8,772 bases of DNA, taken from positions 1 to 8,772 of the forward strand of contig CALISX010000160.1 in the NCBI GenBank assembly GCA_938041725.1. The letters run 5' to 3'. A model generated the notes under the pieces. It did not search any database, was not told the origin of the DNA, and was given only the letters and a program-made list of their open reading frames with translations. The position numbers and the translations under genes are program-made. The stretch is from an uncultured Lachnoanaerobaculum sp. (GTDB taxonomy: Bacteria; Bacillota; Clostridia; Lachnospirales; Lachnospiraceae). Shown in pieces: positions 1 to 6,800 of the stretch; position 1 is the first letter of the stretch, and each line of letters starts with the position of its first letter.

Positions 1-81
1 GATTTCCCTTGCCAGGGGCTGCAGTTCCTCCTTTTTTATTTTCTTAATATCCCCTGCCCGCTCAATTTTTTCCAGTATCAT
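1..81 (-). CDS. dxs: 1-deoxy-D-xylulose-5-phosphate synthase, N-terminal fragment (runs off the left edge)
   Basis: Only the first 27 codons are inside the window. They read MILEKIERAGDIKK followed by IKKEELQPLAREI, which matches the usual Dxs opening (a short start, then a 'DLK-L---EL--LA-EIR' pattern). Dxs is a cytosolic thiamine-diphosphate enzyme that condenses pyruvate with glyceraldehyde 3-phosphate, the first step of the MEP isoprenoid pathway. The ATG is at 81-79, nine bases after the ispA stop codon, and an AGAGGA ribosome binding site fills that gap (85-90). Its position directly behind ispA supports the call, since nusB-xseA-xseB-ispA-dxs is a recurrent order in Clostridia. The catalytic domains are outside the window, so the identification rests on the N-terminal pattern and context. 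Confidence 0.85.
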   Translation of the reverse strand, partial: MILEKIERAGDIKKIKKEELQPLAREI

Positions 82-90
82 ATTTCCTCT

Positions 91-975
91 TTACGATTTC
101 CTTGTTGTTAAAGATACAATGATTTCCTTCAGGGCTGTGGTATCCCCCCCCGCCTCTTGCAGAAGGGCCAGGGCCTTTTTACTGAGCGCTTCCACCCTTT
201 CCCCGCTTTCCTTCAGTCCGTAAAGGGCTGCATAGGTGCATTTTTGATTTTTTTCATCGGAATGCACCGGCTTTCCCAGGCTTTTCTCATCAGCAATCTG
301 ATCTAGCATATCATCCCGGATCTGGAAGGCCTCTCCCACATATTCTCCTGCCTCTTCAAAAAGAGCCAGCTGCTTTTTGTCTGCTCCTCCTAAAATCGCT
401 CCCATAGCAAAGGAGGCCTTCATCAGAGCCCCGGTTTTTCGAGAATTGATATAGGACAGCACCTCTTTGCTGATTTCCCTGCCGGTATATTCCATATCCA
501 CTGCCTGTCCGGCAATCATCCCCCTTGTACCTGCCGCCCGGGCCAGATATCCGTTGGCCCGGAGCATCCTTTGCAGCATATCCGGATCTTTTTCCTCCTC
601 CATGGCCCTTGCCATCACTTGGAAGGCCTCAATACTAAGGAGATCTCCCGCCAAAATGGCAGCATCCTCCCCAAAGCGCACCCAGGTGGTGGGCTGTCCC
701 CGGCGCAGTCTGTCATTGTCCATGGCGGGGAGATCATCATGAATCAGAGAAAAGGTATGGATCATTTCCATGGCAGCCAAAAAGGGGGCAATTTTTTCCC
801 TGGGGATTTCTTTGGAAAAGACCCGGGCGCTTTCCCATAGAATCAGGGGCCGCAGCCGTTTCCCTCCATTTAAAAGGGCGGCATTTCCTGCCTCAATAAC
901 CCTTTTTTCCAGACCCTCCTCCCTGGGAAGAAGGGCAGTGATCATCTTCTCAATCTCTTCCCTTTTGGTAATCAT
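91..975 (-). CDS. ispA: Polyprenyl (probably farnesyl) diphosphate synthase
   Basis: A complete 294-aa trans-prenyltransferase of the usual IspA length. It elongates DMAPP/GPP with isopentenyl diphosphate to a short all-trans prenyl diphosphate that feeds undecaprenyl and quinone-type lipids. Visible motifs: GGKRLRP (37-43, IPP binding), first Asp-rich motif DDLPAMD (80-86, the two-residue insertion typical of bacterial short-chain enzymes), KTG (180-182), second Asp-rich motif FQIRDDMLD (217-225), and LGKPVHSDEKN (233-243). The stretch HTFSLIHDDLPAMDNDRLRRG is close to the bacterial FPP synthase signature, so FPP is the most likely product, although GGPP cannot be excluded by eye. The ATG (975-973) shares its A with the xseB stop codon (TAATG), which implies translational coupling; only a weak GGGG precedes it. 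Dxs, from the same precursor pathway, follows nine bases later. Confidence 0.95.
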   Translation of the reverse strand: MITKREEIEKMITALLPREEGLEKRVIEAGNAALLNGGKRLRPLILWESARVFSKEIPREKIAPFLAAMEMIHTFSLIHDDLPAMDNDRLRRGQPTTWVRFGEDAAILAGDLLSIEAFQVMARAMEEEKDPDMLQRMLRANGYLARAAGTRGMIAGQAVDMEYTGREISKEVLSYINSRKTGALMKASFAMGAILGGADKKQLALFEEAGEYVGEAFQIRDDMLDQIADEKSLGKPVHSDEKNQKCTYAALYGLKESGERVEALSKKALALLQEAGGDTTALKEIIVSLTTRKS

Positions 976-1190
976 TATTCCCCGGCCTCACTCTCCAGCA
1001 CCCGCATTTTTTCCTCCACTCTTTCTATGCTGCCATGTACTGAGCGGATCAGTTTCATTCCCTGCTCGTAAAGGGCAAAGGACTCATCCAGCCCCGTGGT
1101 ATTGTCCTCCAGCTTTTCAATAATCCCATCCAGCTCCTCAAAGCGTTCCTCCACTGTCTTTTCCTGGATTTCATTCTTGGTATTTGCCAT
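975..1190 (-). CDS. xseB: Exodeoxyribonuclease VII small subunit
   Basis: A 71-aa mostly helical protein matching the exonuclease VII small-subunit family: FEELDGIIEKLEDN (17-30), GLDESFALYEQGMKLI (33-48), then a second helix ending ERVEEKMRVLE. Several XseB copies coat the long coiled coil of each XseA and control its activity. I chose the ATG at 1190-1188 because an AGGAG ribosome binding site lies six bases upstream (1197-1201) and the resulting length is normal. The same frame stays open to an ATG at 1235, which would add 15 non-conserved residues (MTEESGQGWKNQEKK) and a larger overlap with xseA. With the chosen start the gene overlaps the end of xseA by 20 nt and shares one base with the ispA start. 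Confidence 0.93.
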   Translation of the reverse strand: MANTKNEIQEKTVEERFEELDGIIEKLEDNTTGLDESFALYEQGMKLIRSVHGSIERVEEKMRVLESEAGE

Positions 1191-2523
1191 TTTCTTCTCC
1201 TGATTCTTCCACCCTTGCCCGGACTCTTCCGTCATGGAAATGTAAATATATCTCTTCCCCCAGGTGCAAATCCCGGGAAGAGGTAATCCTTTGATAATTT
1301 AAATTCTGCACATAGGCATAGCCTCCAGAAAGACGTTCCAGAGGGGAGCAGCCCTTGAGCCGTGCCAGATACAGCTCAAGGGACTTCCTGGCCTGGATGA
1401 GACAGTTGTCCATGGCCCTTTTCAATGCCAGGCTATGGGCAGCAGCTCTGTCCTTTTGCCCCTTTATTTTTTCCTGGGGAGAATGGGCGCTAAGGCGCAG
1501 GGCGTTTACCTTCAGCCTCCCCCGCAATCCCTCCAGCTTCTTTTTTATATGGAGCAAAAGCAGTTCTTCTAAATGCTCCGCCCTTTTCCTTTGCTGGGCC
1601 GCCCGCTGGCTGGGGGAATGGGCATTCAATCGGAACAGACAGGTGTCCAAATCCCTTTTGATATAGTCCAGCCTTTGCTCCATTCTATCCTGGAGCTGCC
1701 TTTGCCGCCGACGGATGCCTGCCTCAAACTCCTCATATAGAAAATTGCAGATTTCCGCTGCACCGCTGGGGGTGGGGGCGCGCAAATCTGCCACAAAATC
1801 TGCAATGGTAAAGTCGGTTTCATGACCCACAGCACTGACAATGGGGGTTTTGGCTTCAAAGATGGTCCTTGCCAAGGCTTCATCATTAAAGGCAAACAAA
1901 TCTTCTATGGATCCCCCTCCCCGACCGATGATGATCACATCCAAACCCATTTGATCCAGCTTCCCCAGGGCACGGATCAGACTGGCCGGGGCCTCGGCCC
2001 CCTGTACCAGACAGGGAGCCAAAAAAAGCTTTACATAGGGATTTCTCCTTTTGGATATGCTTTCAATATCCCGAATGGCTGCCCCTGTGGCTGCAGTAGC
2101 AATGCCAATACGCTGGATAAATCTGGGGAGGGGTTTTTTATGAGCCGGATCAAAGAGCCCCTGGCCCTCCAGCTTTGCCTTTAACTGAAGAAATCTTTGG
2201 TAAAGCGCCCCCTGTCCTGCCTCCTCAATCCGCTCTGCAATCAGCTGGTACACGCCGTTTTTCTCGTAAACATCCATCCGGCCATGGACAATGACCTGGT
2301 CCCCCCGTTTCATATCAAAAGAGAGACCCCTCCTTTGCCGTGCATACATCACAGCCGACAAGATCCCTCCTTCATCCTTTAAGGTAAAATATATATGTCC
2401 TGAATTTGCGTAGGTGCAGTTGGACACCTCCCCCTTCACAGAGATCCTGCCCAGATGGGGATCCTGCCAAAAAAGCCTTTTGATATAGCCGTTCACCTGG
2501 GATACAGAATACACATTCCCCAT
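1171..2523 (-). CDS. xseA: Exodeoxyribonuclease VII large subunit
   Basis: A 450-aa catalytic subunit of exonuclease VII, a single-strand-specific, metal-independent exonuclease that trims DNA from both ends to short oligonucleotides. Layout: N-terminal OB-fold (about 1-100, with GEVSN at 31-35 and GHIYFTLKD at 42-50), catalytic domain (about 120-260), then a long charged coiled coil with repeated 'L-AHSP' segments (300-304, 344-348, and GCSPLERLSGGYA from 391), where XseB binds. Conserved catalytic-domain elements are present: R151-D152 in AAIRDIES, GRGGGSIEDL (200-209), AVGHETDFTIAD (231-242) and LRAPTPSGAAE (247-257). By alignment in mind, D152, R201, H234 and D237 correspond to the E. coli residues D155, R205, H238 and D241 reported as catalytic. 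Start chosen at 2523: MGNVYSVSQVNGYIK is the family N-terminus, and an AGGTGG site (2530-2535) sits six bases upstream inside the end of nusB, with one base between the nusB stop and this ATG. Confidence 0.97.
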   Translation of the reverse strand: MGNVYSVSQVNGYIKRLFWQDPHLGRISVKGEVSNCTYANSGHIYFTLKDEGGILSAVMYARQRRGLSFDMKRGDQVIVHGRMDVYEKNGVYQLIAERIEEAGQGALYQRFLQLKAKLEGQGLFDPAHKKPLPRFIQRIGIATAATGAAIRDIESISKRRNPYVKLFLAPCLVQGAEAPASLIRALGKLDQMGLDVIIIGRGGGSIEDLFAFNDEALARTIFEAKTPIVSAVGHETDFTIADFVADLRAPTPSGAAEICNFLYEEFEAGIRRRQRQLQDRMEQRLDYIKRDLDTCLFRLNAHSPSQRAAQQRKRAEHLEELLLLHIKKKLEGLRGRLKVNALRLSAHSPQEKIKGQKDRAAAHSLALKRAMDNCLIQARKSLELYLARLKGCSPLERLSGGYAYVQNLNYQRITSSRDLHLGEEIYLHFHDGRVRARVEESGEENGKYQE

Positions 2524-2524
2524 A

Positions 2525-2968
2525 CTACACCACCTTTGCCAGGATTCCGTTGACAAAGGAAAAGGAATCCGCTCCCCCAAAGATTTTGGAAAGCTCCACC
2601 GCCTCATTAATGGCCACCTTGCCCGGCACCCTGGTATCCTCTTTGATTTCATAAATGGCCAGACGAAGAATATTGCGCTCCACCCCGCCCATGCGCTCCA
2701 GTTTCCACCCCTTAGACAAGGTGGAAATGGTGGTATCCAGGGAATCCTGAACCCTTAAAATCCCCCGGACCTTTTCAACAATCTCTTCCCTTTCCTCCTG
2801 GGCAAAATCCATATTGTGCAAAAGAGGCTCCTCCTCGTCTGCTTCAGGATTTTCCTCCTCTGGAGAGGCAAAATAATTTTGGATCTGCTCCTCCTTTTCT
2901 TCTGCCTTATAAAAATCCAGACCAAAGAGAAGTTTAAAGCAATGCTCTCTCAGCATACGTCTTGTCAT
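2525..2968 (-). CDS. nusB: Transcription antitermination factor NusB
   Basis: A 147-aa all-helical RNA-binding protein. NusB pairs with S10 (NusE) on boxA RNA in the antitermination complex on rRNA operons. Signature parts: N-terminal basic MTRRMLREHCFKLLF (1-15), a Glu/Asp-rich stretch (37-48) that replaces the shorter loop of E. coli NusB, WKLERMGGVERNILRLAIYEI (88-108), and KVAINEAVELSKIFGGADS followed by FVNGILAKV near the C-terminus. Start chosen at 2968 because GGAGG (2974-2978) lies five bases upstream and TRR-LRE is the conserved beginning. The frame remains open upstream to an ATG at 3046, but that codon has no ribosome binding site and falls at the predicted transcription start. It is the first gene of the left-hand operon; its last codons carry the xseA ribosome binding site. 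Confidence 0.96.
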   Translation of the reverse strand: MTRRMLREHCFKLLFGLDFYKAEEKEEQIQNYFASPEEENPEADEEEPLLHNMDFAQEEREEIVEKVRGILRVQDSLDTTISTLSKGWKLERMGGVERNILRLAIYEIKEDTRVPGKVAINEAVELSKIFGGADSFSFVNGILAKVV

Positions 2969-2973
2969 ATGTT

Positions 2974-2978
2974 CCTCC
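2974..2978 (-). promoter_or_regulatory. nusB ribosome binding site (decides the start codon)
   Basis: GGAGG on the minus strand, five bases before the ATG at 2968. It is the only good Shine-Dalgarno sequence in the long open frame and selects MTRRMLREH as the NusB N-terminus over in-frame ATGs upstream. Confidence 0.85.
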
Positions 2979-3051
2979 AAAAAACCATGCATCTGCCAAG
3001 GGTTTTCCGGCCAAGGTCTGCCGCAAGCACAATGCAACATAATCATTGGCT

Positions 3052-3080
3052 ATTATAGACTAAAAGAAAGATTATAACAA
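3052..3080 (-). promoter_or_regulatory. Sigma-A-type promoter of the nusB-xseA-xseB-ispA-dxs operon
   Basis: On the minus strand a TTGTTA (-35, 3080-3075; four of six consensus bases) is followed after exactly 17 bases by a perfect TATAAT (-10, 3057-3052). This predicts a transcript starting near 3045 and a leader of about 77 nt before the nusB start codon. The promoter sits right after the terminator of the upstream gene, so the nusB operon should have transcription independent of addAB. A second TATAAT at 3076-3071 has no matching -35. Confidence 0.75.
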
Positions 3081-3095
3081 GACTTCCATCATTCA

Positions 3096-3143
3096 TGAAA
3101 AACAGGCTGCAGGAAATGAAAATTCATTTCCTGCAGCCTGTTT
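3096..3143 (-). terminator. Strong intrinsic terminator after the lipoprotein gene
   Basis: A perfect 21-bp inverted repeat (arms 3100-3120 and 3123-3143) separated by only two bases, so in RNA the loop must open by a pair or two. Each arm contains CAGGCTGCAGG. Read on the minus strand, the second arm ends in CCTG and runs into five T residues (3100-3096), the usual intrinsic terminator form. It begins 29 bases after the lipoprotein stop codon. On the plus strand the hairpin is followed by TTTCCC only, so termination there should be weaker. Confidence 0.85.
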
Positions 3144-3172
3144 CCCTGACTAAGATCTATGCATCCCCAGCC

Positions 3173-3601
3173 TTATTCTGCAGTTGTTTCCTCCATGGTG
3201 CCAAGGTTCTCCATGGCCTTTGGCCTATCCTTGGAACGGGTATACTCCATCTTGATGCCCAGCTCCGGCATATCCAACACCAGTTTCCCATTCTGAATCA
3301 AAAGCTCAAGGGGCTCCTCCGGCGCATCCTGATCAATCACCTTTACACCCTTGTCAGTTTTTTCCCAGTTTCCCTTGCTCACGCCTTCAAAAAAAGAAAC
3401 GAAGGTTCCGTCCTTTTCAAAACTGAAAAAAGGAAGTTCCTCTTCAGAAAACTGACTGGCCTCCATCTTGATACCTGATACATCTGCAGAGGAAAGCACC
3501 CAGTATCCCTCAGGGCTTTCTCCTGCAGAACCGCCTTTACAGCCTGCCAAAACACAGCAGGCCAGCATCAAGCTCATTACCAATGCCAAAATTTTTTTCA
3601 T
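3173..3601 (-). CDS. Predicted small lipoprotein with a lipocalin-like beta-rich domain
   Basis: A 142-aa protein I cannot assign to a named family with certainty. Residues 1-20 form a type II signal peptide (MKK, a hydrophobic run from I4 to L18, then the lipobox LAGC), so C21 is the predicted lipidated residue and the mature protein would sit on the outer face of the membrane. A short Gly/Ser linker (22-30) leads to GYWVLSSADVSG, F-FEKDGTFVSF, G-WEKTDKGVKVID, LELLIQNGKLVLD and IKMEYTR, an alternating 'G-W / dG-F / G-W / g-L / Y-R' pattern seen in small lipocalin-like or copper-resistance-like beta-barrels of Clostridia. The C-terminal tail (from about 124) is polar and Glu/Thr-rich. No catalytic motif is visible. 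The ATG at 3601 has GGAGG (3607-3611) five bases upstream. It stands alone between a 223-bp gap and its own terminator, so it is probably a monocistronic accessory gene rather than part of addAB. Confidence 0.85.
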   Translation of the reverse strand: MKKILALVMSLMLACCVLAGCKGGSAGESPEGYWVLSSADVSGIKMEASQFSEEELPFFSFEKDGTFVSFFEGVSKGNWEKTDKGVKVIDQDAPEEPLELLIQNGKLVLDMPELGIKMEYTRSKDRPKAMENLGTMEETTAE

Positions 3602-3740
3602 TACAACCTCCTTGAAATTTTCCCCCTGATGACAGGAGCGTTTTTTGTTAAGATTGTTTTACCATAATCTGCTGCCAAGAAACAGATACCCCGCGAATAC
3701 TATTTTCTTAAAAATTCCATACTATCCATTGGATAATGGG

Positions 3741-3778
3741 AATATATACAAAGAAAACATTATATTATTGTATATATT
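3741..3778. repeat. AT-rich 11-bp inverted repeat upstream of the lipoprotein gene
   Basis: Perfect arms AATATATACAA (3741-3751) and TTGTATATATT (3768-3778), separated by 16 bases. The spacer holds a perfect -10 hexamer on the minus strand (TATAAT, 3764-3759). Arms flanking a -10 box could be an operator for a dimeric regulator, but low-complexity AT sequence can also produce such repeats by chance. Confidence 0.5.
3759..3764 (-). promoter_or_regulatory. Candidate -10 box for the lipoprotein gene
   Basis: A perfect TATAAT on the minus strand, in the most AT-rich part of the gap between addA and the lipoprotein gene. No good -35 lies 16-18 bases upstream (the nearest options are CAACTT or a displaced TGTCAA), so any promoter here may be weak or need an activator. 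The implied leader would be about 150 nt. The remainder of the 223-bp gap holds two small hairpins (3717-3739 and 3623-3638) and no gene. Confidence 0.35.
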
Positions 3779-3821
3779 GCCAAGTTGACAGGGAATTCTC
3801 CGTATTGAGGAAAAGGGATGC

Positions 3822-3833
3822 CCCCTAGAGGGG
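3822..3833 (-). terminator. Possible weak hairpin at the addA stop codon
   Basis: CCCC-TCTA-GGGG on the minus strand forms a four-pair stem whose loop contains part of the addA TAG stop. GGG and CCC lie further out with an unpaired interior, and TTTT follows at 3814-3811. The stem is short and the interior mismatched, so this may only attenuate readthrough from addA into the lipoprotein gene. Confidence 0.22.
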
Positions 3834-6800
3834 AATGGCCCTTCCCAAAGCAAAGGAATACAGATAGCTCTCCCTTACCTGTTTTCCAGTCATCATCTCC
3901 AGGGCTCTTTTATAATACAGCATCTGATAACGGTACCGCTCCACCAGCTCCTGTTCCTCTCTCACCCAATCTGTTTTATAATCTGCCAGAAGAATGTCTT
4001 CCCCTTCAATATAAGCGTCAATCATGCCCTGGATCAAAACCAGTTCCTGGGAATCCCCCAGCCCCAGTTCCTGAGCAGATATGCCCATCATAAAGGGCTG
4101 CTCTCGAAACAGCCGTCCCTCTTTTTGCGCCTTAAAAAAGCGCTCTCCAAGCTCCGAGGTCAGAAAGCCCTCAATGGCTGCCAGCTCCCTTGGCTTCTTC
4201 TCAAAAAGATTTCCCTTTGAAAAGCCCATGCTTGGCAGCTGGGCCAAAAGGCTTTCCCGGATATTTGCCGGATCAATCCCTTCATAATCTAAAAACTGCA
4301 GGAGCCTGTGGTAGGCATTTCCCCGGCTCAAAGCCCCCTCCAAATCCCCGGAGCGTTTCCTTCCCTCAAATAAAACCCTGGATTTTGGATCCGGTGCAGG
4401 CTGGGTAAAGCGTTTGAGCTCTGAGATGGAAAGCTTGGTGTCCCGGCGGGTCTCCCCCTGATGGGGATAGGAAAATCCCAGCCTTTCCTTGATTACAGGA
4501 GACAGCAGGGGCTCTTGTCTAAGAATGTGTTTTTTTAGCTCCTCCGCCCGGATTTGCTTTTTTTCCTCCTGGTCCACCGCATCCTCCAGAGATATTTTTT
4601 CCAGGTGAAAATCCTCCGAGGAAAAGGACATTAAAATCCAGTCCAAAAAGCAGGCGGCCCCTCGAATGTCCAGCAAAGATACCTCTCTATGCTCCATTTT
4701 TTGATCGGCCTTTTCTTCATCCTTGACACAGCCTGTGATAATCAGCTTTTCCTTGGCCCTGGTAAGGGCCACATACAAAATCCGCAGCTCCTCCCCCAGC
4801 ATATCATTTTTCTTTTTCAGCTTCAGGGCATTTTTTTTCAAGGTGCTTTCTTTAATGTTATGCTTCATATCCACATAGTCCCAGCCCAGTCCCAGGGACT
4901 GGTCCACCACCACCCCTGTCCGAAGATCCATTTCATTGAACCGCCTTTGGGTTCCTGCCACAAAGCAAATGGGAAATTCCAGTCCCTTGGAGCGGTGGAT
5001 GGTCATAATCTGCACCTGGTTTTCCCCCTCTGACAAGGACACAGCCTCTCCAAAGTCTGTATTAAAATCCTTCAGCCTTTGAATATACCGAATAAAATGA
5101 AACAGCCCCCGGTATCCTGTTTTTTCATAGGACTTGGCCTTTTGCACCAGCAAAAGCAAATTGGCCTTTCTGGCACTTCCCCCAGGCAGAGCCCCTGCCA
5201 GCTCCAGGTAATTGGTTTCATTGTAGAAGGACAAAAGCAGCTCTTCAATGCTTAGGTATTTTGCCCTTTCCCGATAGGTTTTTAGAATCTGCAGGGCAGT
5301 ACGGATTTTTTGGCGCACCCCCTCCTCCAGCTTTTCATGATCCCTTCCATATAAAAGAGCCTGGTACAGTCTGAAAAATTCCGGATCCTTTTCTTTTTTA
5401 TACAGGGCGGCTATATAGCTTAGCTCCCGGTCCTCCATTCCAATGATGGCGGAATTTAAAAAGGCTGCCAGGGGAATATCCTGATAGGGATTGTCAATGG
5501 CCCCCAATACAGCCAGGATTTTTTTTACCTCCAATGTGGCAAAATACCCCTTGCTGCTTCCGGAATAGGCGGGAATCCCTTCATCCTTCAGCACCTTGTC
5601 CATTTCTGCAGCATAGTCTGAACCGGAACGGAGCAAAATCACAATGTCTCCGTATTCCAAAGGACGCCTGTTTTCTCCCTCTGTCACCAGGAATTTTTCC
5701 GCAAACAGCCTCCGAATCCGTTTGGCAATGACCCGGGCCTCCAGCCGGGCCTCCGATCCCCCCTTTTCCTTTCCAGTGATCAGCAAAATCTCGCTTTTAC
5801 AGTCCGGACTTTCTGCAAAGGAAGCCCCGGGATACAAAGCCGTCTGGGGGCCATAGGCAATCCCTCCGATGCCCTCCTGCATAATATGCAAAAAAATCCC
5901 GTTGATACTTTGTAATACCTCCTTCCTGCTGCGGAAGTTCTGATTTAAAAGCACCTTGTTTTTTGGCCCCTCCAAAACAAAGTAATCCGGATACTCCCGG
6001 TATTTTTCATTAAAAAGCTCCGGGGAAGCCTGACGGAAGCCATAAATGGACTGCTTCACATCCCCCACCATAAATACATTGTTTTTTTCAATAGCCCGTA
6101 CCAGCTCCTCCTGCAGCCTGTTGGAATCCTGGTACTCGTCAATATAGATTTCCGCAAACTGCTCCCGGTAAATTTCTGCCCGTTGGCTGGGGGTGCCGTC
6201 GGGATTGGTGAGAATCCCCAAAGCCAGATGCTCCATGTCAGAAAAATCCATAATGTTTTTTTCTGCTTTTTTTTCCTCCAGAGCCTCCATGAATTTCAAG
6301 GTGATATCCACCAAGGCCCGGGTTATGGCGGCAGAAAAGGCTGTTTCCTCCTTCAGCCTTTCCTCCTCAAAGAAAAAGGCCGGCACCAGTTTTTCCACCA
6401 CCAGCTTTTTCACCCCGTCCCGAAGATTTTTTGCCCTGGTTTTTAAATCCTCATCCACCTTTCTGGCAGCCTTTAATCTGTCAAAGGTAATGGTTTTTAA
6501 AGCTGCTGCCATGGAAAGCATGTCCTCTGCTGTGCCAGCCCTTTCCAGCTGAAGCCTTTCCAGCTGAAATTCCGGCAGATACACCGCCGGTCCCCCAGGC
6601 TCTGCAGCAATCTCCAGGGCCAGATCCATCTTTTTAACTCCCTCCCCCAGCATAAGCCCCAGCTGCTCCTTCATATATTCCTGCCAGGCATCCGGCACCT
6701 CTACCAATCCCTGAAGCCATTTTTTTGGCCAGGGCTGGCTGGCTGCCACCTTGTAAAGCCCCAGAATAAACTCCCCGATTCTTTTATCCCCCCGGGAGCC

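Noticed and set aside
467..1123. Overlapping plus-strand open frames opposite ispA and xseB.
   Set aside because: They are antisense shadows of well-identified genes, with low-complexity Ser/Pro/Phe-rich translations and no initiation signals.
1191..1235. A longer xseB frame starting at 1235 (15 extra residues).
   Set aside because: The added residues are not conserved and would enlarge the overlap with xseA; AGGAG at 1197-1201 favours the ATG at 1190.
2524..2652. A longer xseA frame starting at 2652 (43 extra residues).
   Set aside because: The extension lies inside nusB, has no family similarity, and MGNVYSVSQV at 2523 with AGGTGG six bases upstream is the typical XseA start.
3071..3076. 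A second TATAAT on the minus strand as the nusB promoter.
   Set aside because: The hexamer 17 bases upstream is TTCATG, a poor -35 close to the terminator T-run; the 3052-3057 box has correct spacing to TTGTTA.
3095..3478. A 127-codon plus-strand open frame antisense to the lipoprotein gene.
   Set aside because: It begins in the terminator palindrome, has no ribosome binding site or recognisable domain, and its composition is that of a reversed coding strand.
3717..3739. Imperfect hairpin CCAT-AC-TATCC / GGATA-ATGG in the lipoprotein leader as a riboswitch.
   Set aside because: It is a single short bulged stem with no conserved aptamer core or nearby expression platform that I can recognise.
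4689..6552. Several plus-strand open frames of 65-119 codons opposite addA.
   Set aside because: AddA is intact on the other strand with all motifs; these frames show no domain or ribosome binding site.
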